64,000 nt of DNA from Thermostichus sp047462415 (lineage in GTDB: Bacteria; Cyanobacteriota; Cyanobacteriia; Thermostichales; Thermostichaceae). The DNA is taken from the NCBI RefSeq assembly GCF_047462415.1, contig NZ_JANSJE010000003.1, positions 93,166 to 157,165 of the forward strand, written 5' to 3'. Each line of letters opens with the position of its first letter. Position 1 is the stretch's first letter. The notes under the pieces are model-generated. The model ran no database searches. It was not told the DNA's origin and saw nothing but the letters and a program-made list of their open reading frames with translations. Below, piece by piece: positions 11,328 to 20,613 of the stretch. The position numbers were made by a program, and so were the translations under genes.

Positions 11328-12440
11328 TTATTCCCTTTGATCGGGGGGGAAAGTTGTTTCTGGAGAGTTCACCTCAGGCTCCTCTGGGGCAAGCGTTTCT
11401 CGGCGCACCTCCTGGTCTTGTACCACCTGAAAAATCAGGGTGAAAGGGCGACCCACCTCAGCTTCCACAAACTCTTCTAGTAGTGCCACCTGTCTCGGTG
11501 TGACGGGCTCGTCCGCTCGCACCGACAGCACCACCTCCGGCGGATCGGCTACCCAGTTAAACTCGCTGCGCAAGAGGGTTACCCGTTGGAATGTAATGGT
11601 TCTGTTGAGCAGAGCGGTTCGTAGCGCCAATTCCAGCCGAGATTGATACAGCAGTTGGGTCATACTGGCTGCCAGCGGCACCAGCAACAGCATCACCAGG
11701 CCAAACACCCAAGCCAATCCAGAACGGGCCTTGTGCAAAGGGGCGTAGCCCATCACCAAAAAGGTGAGCATACAGGCCAAGGCAATTCCCAACAGGTTGG
11801 TGGAATAGAGGAGCGCCGCCCCCAGGCTGATCTCCCAGTCTCCACGGGCCAACCCTAAGCCAATCACACACACCGGCGGCATCAACGCCACAGCAATCGC
11901 CACCCCTGCCAAACTGTCGGCGATCTCTTTGCGCACCCTGGCAAAAGCGCCGATTCCCCCTGCCGCTAGCGCCACTCCCAGATCCAATAGGTTGGGTTGA
12001 GTGCGGGCCAAAATTTCGCTGCCCCAGTTGGGAAGACCTACCCATCGCCCCAGCAGGAAAGATACTCCCAACCCAATTCCGGTTCCCACGGTCAGAGATA
12101 GGATACCTGTCCGAAACAAGACTACATTCCCGTCCAAAGCCCCCATGGCCATGCCGCGAATCGGCAACATCAAAGGAGCCACGATCATCGCCCCAATGAT
12201 CACAGCCGGGCTATTGGCCAGCAAGCCCAACGTGGCAATGACACAGGAGCCAAGCACCAACATCAAGTAGTTGAGGCTGAGGCGAGACTCCCGCATTAGC
12301 TCCAGCACCAACTCGGCATACTCTTCTGCACTGACCAGGGGCAGCCGCCAGCGGAAGGGCTGTAGCCAACCCTGAGGTGAAGGAACCAAGCCATTTTCTG
12401 AGCTGCTGCCAGTAAAACGACGGATCCTGTTCATGTCCAT
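11328..12440 (-). CDS. DUF389-family integral membrane protein
   Basis: The 370-residue protein belongs to the DUF389 (TIGR00341-like) family, with a cluster of predicted membrane helices. Examples are YLMLVLGSCVIATLGLLANSPAVIIGAMIVAPLMLPI near residues 58-95 and VFGLVMLLLVPLAASM near 245. The NSPAVIIGAMIVAPLM segment is the family hallmark. The C-terminal 100 residues are soluble and include a beta-rich stretch. The function of the family is not established. It lies 77 bases downstream of lipA on the same strand and may be cotranscribed. Confidence 0.85.
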   Translation of the reverse strand: MDMNRIRRFTGSSSENGLVPSPQGWLQPFRWRLPLVSAEEYAELVLELMRESRLSLNYLMLVLGSCVIATLGLLANSPAVIIGAMIVAPLMLPIRGMAMGALDGNVVLFRTGILSLTVGTGIGLGVSFLLGRWVGLPNWGSEILARTQPNLLDLGVALAAGGIGAFARVRKEIADSLAGVAIAVALMPPVCVIGLGLARGDWEISLGAALLYSTNLLGIALACMLTFLVMGYAPLHKARSGLAWVFGLVMLLLVPLAASMTQLLYQSRLELALRTALLNRTITFQRVTLLRSEFNWVADPPEVVLSVRADEPVTPRQVALLEEFVEAEVGRPFTLIFQVVQDQEVRRETLAPEEPEVNSPETTFPPDQRE

Positions 12441-12517
12441 GATTGGGTTCCCTTGGCGGTGTCAAGAACAGACCAGCCTTGGGCTTTCAGCAGTCTAGCT
12501 TGGCAGAGAATCGGGGC

Positions 12518-13408
12518 TCACGATCCCCCTTTGGGAAAGCGCCGCATCAGGTCTTGCACGGCTTCAGCATGGTAGGAGCTGCGGGTCAGAGGCGAAGACA
12601 CCACCTGCAAAAAGCCCAGCTCTTCCCCCACTTGCCGCCAGTGGTCGAACTCTTCGGGGGCGACATAACGCTCCACCGGCAGGTGTTTGGGGCTGGGCGC
12701 CAGGTATTGGCCAAGAGTGAGGATGTCGCAGCCCACCCGGCGCAGATCTTGCATCACCTGTAAAATCTCCTCGGCGGTCTCTCCTAAGCCCAGCATCACC
12801 CCTGACTTGGTGTAGAGGCCCGGATCCCATTGCCGCGCCAGTTCCAAAAGCCGCAGGGAGCGCTCGTAGTTCCCCTGGGGGCGCACCCGCCGGTAGAGGC
12901 GGGGCACGGTTTCCGTGTTGTGGTTGAGCACCGTTGGGCGGGCGGCGAGAATTTGCTCCAAGGCCTGCCAGTTGCCGCACAGATCCGGGATCAAGACCTC
13001 GATGGTCGTCTGGGGCCTGCGGCGGCGGATTTCCGTGATGCAAGCAACAAACTGGCTGGCTCCGCCATCCGGCAGGTCGTCCCGATTCACCGAGGTGATG
13101 ACCGCGTGGCGCAACCCCAAGCGTTCCACCGCTTCTGCCACCCGCAGCGGCTCAGTGGGATCCAAGGGCAAAGGCCGTTTGGTGAAGTCGATATCACAGT
13201 AGGGGCAGGCGCGGGTACAGGCCGGGCCCATGATCAAGAAGGTGGCGGTGCCGTTGGCAAAGCATTCCCCTAAGTTGGGACAGGAAGCCTCTTCGCAAAC
13301 CGTGTTCAGGCCCAAGTCCCGCAGCAGTTGCTGGACAGACCCGGCCCGTTGGGGGGCTTTGGCCCGCAGCCAGGGCGGTTTACCGCTAGGCGAAGAAACA
13401 GCGCTCAA
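12518..13408 (-). CDS. lipA: Lipoyl synthase
   Basis: A radical-SAM enzyme that inserts two sulfurs into octanoyl groups on E2 and GcvH proteins. Both iron-sulfur motifs are present: the auxiliary cluster CEEASCPNLGEC (CX4CX5C) and the radical-SAM cluster CTRACPYC (CX3CX2C). The conserved C-terminal RSSYHAE is also seen. The frame opens at a TTG at 13438, but a second TTG at 13408 has a GGAGG Shine-Dalgarno seven bases before it and leads into the usual PPWLRAKAP, so I take that start (296 residues). It faces away from transketolase and is next to the E2 block whose product it would modify. Confidence 0.94.
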   Translation of the reverse strand: MSAVSSPSGKPPWLRAKAPQRAGSVQQLLRDLGLNTVCEEASCPNLGECFANGTATFLIMGPACTRACPYCDIDFTKRPLPLDPTEPLRVAEAVERLGLRHAVITSVNRDDLPDGGASQFVACITEIRRRRPQTTIEVLIPDLCGNWQALEQILAARPTVLNHNTETVPRLYRRVRPQGNYERSLRLLELARQWDPGLYTKSGVMLGLGETAEEILQVMQDLRRVGCDILTLGQYLAPSPKHLPVERYVAPEEFDHWRQVGEELGFLQVVSSPLTRSSYHAEAVQDLMRRFPKGGS

Positions 13409-13582
13409 TGAAAACCCTCCAACCAGAAATGGCGGCAAGCGTATCTCTCAGCTTAGCCTGTCATTTTGCCCGGCCGAGACCGGCCCAGGCCAATTCCCAG
13501 CTCGATGGATCCCCACTGGTTCGGAAGCGAGACCCAAAACACGGCATACTGGAAAGCGAATGTCGAGCGATAGGGATCCCAC

Positions 13583-15583
<2,001 letters not shown>

Positions 15584-15606
15584 GATTTTTGCTCCTCCGG
15601 CCTGAG

Positions 15607-15636
15607 CCCAGCAGGGATCCCTGCTGGGTCTTTTTT
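15607..15636 (+). terminator. Intrinsic terminator of tkt
   Basis: A perfect inverted repeat with arms CCCAGCAGGGA and TCCCTGCTGGG is followed by TCTTTTTT. The apex is an exact GGGATCCC octamer. It lies 24 bases after the transketolase stop and is the clearest rho-independent terminator in the window. Confidence 0.9.
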
Positions 15637-15740
15637 GCTGCCCGACGGTGGCACAACTTGACAAGACTTAGCGAAGGCTGACAACTTGTTAGCAGGACTT
15701 GCAAAACATTGCGGTTGTTTCAAGCAAGGTTGAGACACTT

Positions 15741-15778
15741 GCTCCCCCAACCCTTTTCCCCTTGTGGGAGAAGGGAGC
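15741..15778. repeat. Diverged copy of the GC-rich palindromic repeat
   Basis: CTCCCCCAACCCTTTTCCC followed by CTTGT and GGGAGAAGGGAG forms an imperfect hairpin of the same pyrimidine/purine layout as the copies at 2519, 18021 and 47201. It is preceded by TTGAGACACTTG, similar to sequence just before the copies at 2519 and 47201. It lies in the 290-base gap after transketolase; I see no gene there. Confidence 0.55.
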
Positions 15779-15872
15779 GAGAAAGTTGTTTCATAGTTTC
15801 ATAGCAGGGAAAACGTTGGCTTCCAGCGATAGGCGGATGTTCTTGCGCCAACTTTGGGTCTGACAGCTCGGC

Positions 15873-16001
15873 CTACTGCAGGAAGCCCGCCAGTAGAATG
15901 ACCACTCCCCCCACGACGGCCAAAATCGTCAGTACCCGGCCCGCGTTGGCACTGCCCTTCCAGGAGTAGCTTTTCTCTGGTTTTTCTGATTCTTCTGGCA
16001 T
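15873..16001 (-). CDS. Small single-pass membrane protein (42 residues)
   Basis: A charged N-terminal half (EESEKPEKSYSWKG) is followed by one membrane helix (VLTILAVVGGVVILLAGFL) ending at the C terminus. I take the ATG at 16001 because GGGAGG lies seven bases upstream; the in-frame ATG at 16007 is too close to that site. The open frame runs further upstream to 16235 but without protein-like character. I do not recognise the family. The small size and topology are like many thylakoid and photosystem accessory peptides, but that is only resemblance. Confidence 0.55.
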   Translation of the reverse strand: MPEESEKPEKSYSWKGSANAGRVLTILAVVGGVVILLAGFLQ

Positions 16002-16194
16002 AGCCATGCCTCCCTTTGCAGCGTTAACTTCCTCCCATGGGATCTTAAGCTGGGCGGCGCAGCGATGGCCCTTGTTGGGGCCTACCCTTGAAAAAACAGC
16101 GGCCATCTGGCCCGGCCAGCCCTCTTTGGGAACAATACAAGCAGGCGAGGAAGGACATCCCAATTTTGTCCAAGGGGCGTTCTGAGGCAGAAGC

Positions 16195-16659
16195 ATGAGG
16201 TACGCGAAACGAAGCAAAAGAATCGGCTTGATCATGGCCGCTTTGTCAGCCTGGGTGGTTGGACACCGTGCTGTCGCTCAGCCTGCCTTTCAGACGGTGC
16301 CGCTGCCGCGCCTGCCGGTGGGTGTGGATCAATCGGTTTTCGATCGCCCGGTGGCCCGCTTCAACCCCAACCTGCCTGCCGAGCTGGTGATCCGCAATCG
16401 CACCGGCCTGCCTCTGGAATACGGCTTTACCGATCCGCGCCAGAACGTATCGGAACTGGCTGCCGGAGAAACCTTGCGCCTGAGCAACCTGCCCATCCCC
16501 AATTGCATGGCCATCAACACGCCGATGTTGTCCCCCGTGGGCTACCGGGTGAGCGTGGATCCCTTGAATGTCATCACCGTAGAAGTGCGCCTGGTCAACG
16601 ATGTGTCCGGCGACCATTGTCTCGATTTACAAGAGACAGGCGCTATTTTCGTGAATTGA
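16195..16659 (+). CDS. Secreted protein of unknown function
   Basis: A 154-residue protein with a probable signal peptide: basic start (MRYAKRSKR), hydrophobic core (IGLIMAALSAWVV) and an AVA-QP cleavage site near residue 28. The mature part looks beta-rich and has two cysteines (NCMAIN and DHCLDL) that could form a disulfide. No known domain is recognised. It starts about 190 bases from the divergent 42-residue gene. Confidence 0.65.
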   Translation: MRYAKRSKRIGLIMAALSAWVVGHRAVAQPAFQTVPLPRLPVGVDQSVFDRPVARFNPNLPAELVIRNRTGLPLEYGFTDPRQNVSELAAGETLRLSNLPIPNCMAINTPMLSPVGYRVSVDPLNVITVEVRLVNDVSGDHCLDLQETGAIFVN

Positions 16660-16917
16660 TGCCAGCTTGAACGGGCAAAATGTAGCCTCTGGGCTTTCGC
16701 GGCTGCTTTCTCATCCTTGCCCTAGGCGTTAGATGGCAGTTAACCTTACTTAAATCTGACACTGGGGTTGGGTCTAGGGGAGAGCCAGCCGGAGGTGTAG
16801 GCGTATCGACAGCAATCGACCCCTGTGACAGGATGCAAACAGGAGGTCTAGGTTGACTTTGCTCCGCCTCTGGGCTACTCACCTATAGGCCAGCTTAACC
16901 TTATTTTGGATGGTCTC

Positions 16918-17964
16918 ATGAGCGATAACTTGTATTCTTGGTTTCCCCGTGCCTTGCTGATCGGCGCTGCTGTTGTGGGGTTGTCGGGCCTGCCGGCAAG
17001 GGCTCAGCAAATTACGGATCCCAACCCGGCTCAAGCGGCCACTAATGTGGAGCCCACCTCGCCGATCTCGGCTTCTTTTCGTAGCCAAGATGGGGTCAGC
17101 GTGCGCCCGGAGACGGTGCGGGTTTTTCTGGACGGCAAAGATGTTACTGCTGAGTCGGTGATTACCCGGGATTTCTTCACCTACCGTCCTGCCCAGCCCT
17201 TGCCGCCGGGACGGCGGGAAGTCCTGCTGGAGTTCACCAACACCCAGGGGGTGACCCGCCGTGTTACCTGGAGCTTCACCGTGGGTAGCCCCGTCCGCGC
17301 CTCTATCGACCTGGTGGATCACAACGCCGGCAATCGCCCCTTGGCCGCGGGCGAGATCCTGCTGGTAACTGTCAAGGGCACTCCCTCCAGCCGAGTTACC
17401 GTTTACCTTGTCCAGGACGGACGGCAGGTGCAAACTCTGCCAGCTCAGGAAGTTTCCAGCGGCACCTATGTGGTCAATGCCTTGATTGAGCCGAAGGATA
17501 CTACCCGTGAGGGGATCGTCATCGCTCGCCTGGAAAACGGCGGCCAGGTGCGCTTTATGACTGCAGAGCAGCCGGCCCGCCTGATCGAGGGGGCTACTGG
17601 GGGCGTCCAGCGGCTCACCACCCAAGAGGTTTCCGCGACGATCAGCCCCTCCAGCCTGCTGCCCCAGATCACCAACTTGCGCGATGGGGATCGGGTTGCC
17701 GGCTCTTCCTTTACGCTGCAGGGCACCACGGCTCCCAATGCTTCCGTGCGGGTGAATGTAACGGCTTCGACCTCGCTGGGGGGCATCATCAGCGCCCAAC
17801 AGACGGTGACCAACCAAACCGTGCAAGCCGATGCCCAAGGCCGCTTCACCGTTACGGTGCGGCCGCCCATTCCGGCCTCCGGCACCGTGTATCAGATCAA
17901 TCTCACGGCCACCTCTGGCAACCAAACCAGCCCGACGGTGACCTTGCGCCTCACCCAGCAGTAG
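16918..17964 (+). CDS. Secreted protein with Ig-like beta domains
   Basis: A 348-residue exported protein. The signal peptide (residues about 8-31, ending LPARAQQ) is followed by repeated beta-sandwich-like segments, for example VEPTSPISASFRSQDGVSVRP and PQITNLRDGDRVAGSSFTLQGTTAPNASVRV; the second resembles bacterial Ig-like or FN3-like modules. It is rich in Thr, Ser and Val and has no cysteine in the mature part, consistent with an envelope location. The ATG at 16918 is preferred to the upstream TTG at 16906. Function unknown. The 258-base gap before it holds no gene I can support. Confidence 0.65.
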   Translation: MSDNLYSWFPRALLIGAAVVGLSGLPARAQQITDPNPAQAATNVEPTSPISASFRSQDGVSVRPETVRVFLDGKDVTAESVITRDFFTYRPAQPLPPGRREVLLEFTNTQGVTRRVTWSFTVGSPVRASIDLVDHNAGNRPLAAGEILLVTVKGTPSSRVTVYLVQDGRQVQTLPAQEVSSGTYVVNALIEPKDTTREGIVIARLENGGQVRFMTAEQPARLIEGATGGVQRLTTQEVSATISPSSLLPQITNLRDGDRVAGSSFTLQGTTAPNASVRVNVTASTSLGGIISAQQTVTNQTVQADAQGRFTVTVRPPIPASGTVYQINLTATSGNQTSPTVTLRLTQQ

Positions 17965-18020
17965 GCTGTCCACTTAGTTGGACTGAGGTTGTCGGCCTGC
18001 CGGTCTGGCAGTGGCGGCCA

Positions 18021-18087
18021 AGCTCCCCTCTCCCAGAGGGAGAGGGGCTGGGGGTGAGGGCTGGGAGAGGGGCTGGGGGTGAGGGTC
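18021..18087. repeat. Dispersed GC-rich palindromic repeat, copy with tandem unit
   Basis: CCCCTCTCCC-AGA-GGGAGAGGGG forms a 10-bp hairpin, followed by CTGGGGGTGAGGG. The unit GGGAGAGGGGCTGGGGGTGAGGG is then repeated once more. In the opposite orientation this is the same arrangement as the element at 47201-47268. It lies between the stops of two convergent genes. Confidence 0.88.
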
Positions 18088-18352
18088 AATCGGAAGGCGG
18101 CTGAGAGACTTTTGGGTTCTCAGAGTTTGCAGTTGGCAGGGCCTCTTGGACGCGGGTTGGGGAAAGAGAAGACCGCTGTTGCCAGCGCCACAGGATCCCG
18201 GCCATGACCAAGGTGGGCGAGACGATCATGGCGAGGATCACCGGCAGGGTCTCCGGCAAGGCCAGATAGGGGCCACCGTATTTGATCGCCGCGCTGATAA
18301 CCGCAGCGGCCACCATCAATTGCAGGGCAAACCAGAGGGTTTTGGGTTTCAT
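18086..18352 (-). CDS. Small two-helix membrane protein
   Basis: An 88-residue protein with two predicted membrane helices (LWFALQLMVAAAVISAAIKYG and LPVILAMIVSPTLVMAGILW), followed by a polar tail rich in Ser, Pro and Asn. The start overlaps the stop of the upstream nuclease-like fragment by an ATGA junction. No family is recognised. The 3' end touches the palindromic repeat at 18021-18087. Confidence 0.6.
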   Translation of the reverse strand: MKPKTLWFALQLMVAAAVISAAIKYGGPYLALPETLPVILAMIVSPTLVMAGILWRWQQRSSLSPTRVQEALPTANSENPKVSQPPSD

Positions 18353-18666
18353 GGTTGGCTGGGATCCCCTACCATGGCCGTGAGGATACCGGCAACGCTC
18401 TCCAGATCTTCCGGTACTCGGTACAAGGTCAAGTCTTGTCGGATTGTCTGTGGATCCCCAAGGATCTGTCCGAATTGCCAGGTAGATCCGATGGTGACGG
18501 CGCCGTAGATCTGCGTTTGCGGCTCCACCTGGGCTAGGGCGATCATCTCCACCGCCATTTGGACAAAAGCCCGCGTCAGATCGTCCTTTTTGGCTTCCAC
18601 CACCAGCAGGATGTTCTTGCCGCGCAATAGATAATCGAGGCTGCCTTTCAGCATTGGTGACGACAA
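18349..18666 (-). pseudogene. Truncated PD-(D/E)XK-like protein of a cyanobacterial family
   Basis: The 105 residues resemble the C-terminal half of a family of about 200-residue cyanobacterial proteins of unknown function with a restriction-endonuclease-like core. The core is visible as GSLDYLL, ILLVVEAKKDDL and AVEMIALAQ, followed by YGAVTIGSTWQFG and the family ending LTLYRVPEDLESV. About 100 N-terminal residues expected from relatives are missing, and the frame starts nine bases after the proS stop. The Asp and the E-x-K motif survive, so it could be a remnant or a shortened active form. Confidence 0.55.
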
Positions 18667-18675
18667 AAGCCCTAC

Positions 18676-20505
18676 TCAATCTGGCACGGCTAGGGCAGCA
18701 GCAATCCGCTCTTTCAGGGTAGCCACCACTTCCTCAATGGGAATTTCTACCGCTTGGCCGGTGGCCCGCTCGGCCAATTCCACCTTGCCCTGCTTAAGAC
18801 TGCGCCCGGTGGTAAGGCGGTAAGGGATCCCGATGAGATCCGCATCTTTGAACTTGACGCCGGCCCGCTCGTCCCGGTCGTCCCAGAGGGTCTCGATGCC
18901 GGCAGCAGCCAGTTCCTGCACCAACTTTTCCGCCACCTGCATCTGCTCCGGGTCGGAGACGTTAGGCACCACCACCACCACGTGATAGGGGGCAATGGCC
19001 ACCGGCCAGATGATCCCATAGGCATCGTGGGATTGTTCCACCGCCGCCTGGGCCAGGCGCGATACCCCAATGCCGTAGCAGCCCATCCACAGCGGCTGCT
19101 CGACGCCCTGCTCGTCGGTAAAGGTGGCCCGCATCGGCAGCGAAAACTTGAGGCCCAACTGGAAGATGTGCCCAATCTCGATGCCACGGGCGGTTTCCAG
19201 AATCTGGTCGGGGTTGAGCAGACAGCGATCCCCCGCCTGGGCTTTGCGCACATCCACCACCTCCGGCAGAGGGTACTGCTCGCCCCAGTTGGCCCCCACC
19301 ACGTGCCGCCCCACCTGGTTGCTGCCGGTTACAAAGTTTTTCAGCAGGGCTGCCGTCTGGTCAACTAGGCGCAAGATCTGAGGGGCAAAGTGTTTCTGCC
19401 GGCCCAGGCAGCTATCCGGTAGGTCGGGGGCGATGTAGCCCACCGGGATCGGATCCCCTTGCCAGCTTTTCTGGATCTCCGCGTCCGCCAGGGTGAGGGT
19501 GAGCAATTTGTGGGCCTGGTAACGCTCCGCCAGACGGCTGAGGTGGTTGGCCAGTTTTACCTCATTCACCTCTTGATCGCCGCGAATGCTCAGCAGCACC
19601 ACCACCCGCAGGCCGTTGTCGTAAAGGGCTTGGTAGAGGACGTTTTTGACAATCAGAGTGGGGGAGATCTTCAAGAAATCGGCCAGCTTCTCGATGGTTT
19701 CGGTTCCCGGCGTGTCCAGAACCTGGAAGGTGGTGTAGGGGGAGTCTGCTGCCGGTGGCGGAAGGGAGACGGCCTTCTCCACATTGGCGGCATAAGAGCC
19801 ATCGGGGGTGTAGAGGATCTCGTCTTCGCCGGCAGAGGCCAACACCATAAACTCCTGAGAAGCCGCGGATGGCCCGCCAATGGCTCCGGCGTCGGCATCC
19901 ACCACGCGAAACTCCAGCCCGCAGCGGCGCAGGATGCGGCTGTAGGCCCGGTACATGTCCTGGTAGGTCTGGCGCAGGCTCTCTTCGTTGGCGTGGAAGG
20001 AGTAGGCGTCTTTCATGATGAATTCCCGCCCACGCATCAGGCCAAAGCGGGGCCGGATCTCGTCGCGGAACTTGGTCTGGATTTGATAGAGGGTCTGCGG
20101 CAACTGGCGATAGGAGCGGATCAGATCCCGCGCCAGCAGGGTGATCACCTCTTCATGGGTGGGGCCCAGGGCCTGCTCGCGTCCCTGCCGATCTTTAAGG
20201 GCAAACATGATCCCTTCGGCTTGGGTGTACACGTCCCAGCGGCCCGATTCCCGCCAGATCTCCGCCGGCTGCAACTGGGGCAGCAGACACTCCTGAGCGC
20301 CAATGGCGTTCATCTCTTCCCGGACAATGTCCGAGATCTTCTGCAGCACCCGCCAGAGGAGCGGCAAATAGGTGTAGATCCCCGGGGAGAGCCGCCGGAT
20401 AAAGCAGCCCCGCAGCAGCAGCTTGTGGCTGGGCAGTTCTGCTTCGGCGGGATCCTCCCGCAGCGTCACAAACAACATCTGGCTCAGTCTCTGGCTCTGT
20501 TGCAT
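18676..20505 (-). CDS. proS: Prolyl-tRNA synthetase, bacterial type
   Basis: Charges tRNA-Pro. The 609-residue class II synthetase has motif 2 (TKFRDEIRPRFGLMRGREFIMKDAYSF), motif 3 (GCYGIGVSRL) and, between them, the roughly 180-residue YbaK-like editing insertion (near residues 225-400) typical of the bacterial type. The ATG at 20505 is chosen because a GGGAGG Shine-Dalgarno lies six bases upstream; the frame runs seven codons further. infB lies 108 bases upstream on the same strand. Confidence 0.96.
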   Translation of the reverse strand: MQQSQRLSQMLFVTLREDPAEAELPSHKLLLRGCFIRRLSPGIYTYLPLLWRVLQKISDIVREEMNAIGAQECLLPQLQPAEIWRESGRWDVYTQAEGIMFALKDRQGREQALGPTHEEVITLLARDLIRSYRQLPQTLYQIQTKFRDEIRPRFGLMRGREFIMKDAYSFHANEESLRQTYQDMYRAYSRILRRCGLEFRVVDADAGAIGGPSAASQEFMVLASAGEDEILYTPDGSYAANVEKAVSLPPPAADSPYTTFQVLDTPGTETIEKLADFLKISPTLIVKNVLYQALYDNGLRVVVLLSIRGDQEVNEVKLANHLSRLAERYQAHKLLTLTLADAEIQKSWQGDPIPVGYIAPDLPDSCLGRQKHFAPQILRLVDQTAALLKNFVTGSNQVGRHVVGANWGEQYPLPEVVDVRKAQAGDRCLLNPDQILETARGIEIGHIFQLGLKFSLPMRATFTDEQGVEQPLWMGCYGIGVSRLAQAAVEQSHDAYGIIWPVAIAPYHVVVVVPNVSDPEQMQVAEKLVQELAAAGIETLWDDRDERAGVKFKDADLIGIPYRLTTGRSLKQGKVELAERATGQAVEIPIEEVVATLKERIAAALAVPD

Positions 20506-20613
20506 CCATTTCCTCCCTCTGGCCACTTAAGATTTTCTCCATTGCTTTGGGGGGAAACTCTCCCCAGGGATCCCTTGGGGCTGGGATCCCTGAAACTCTA
20601 CCACCGGCTGCGA

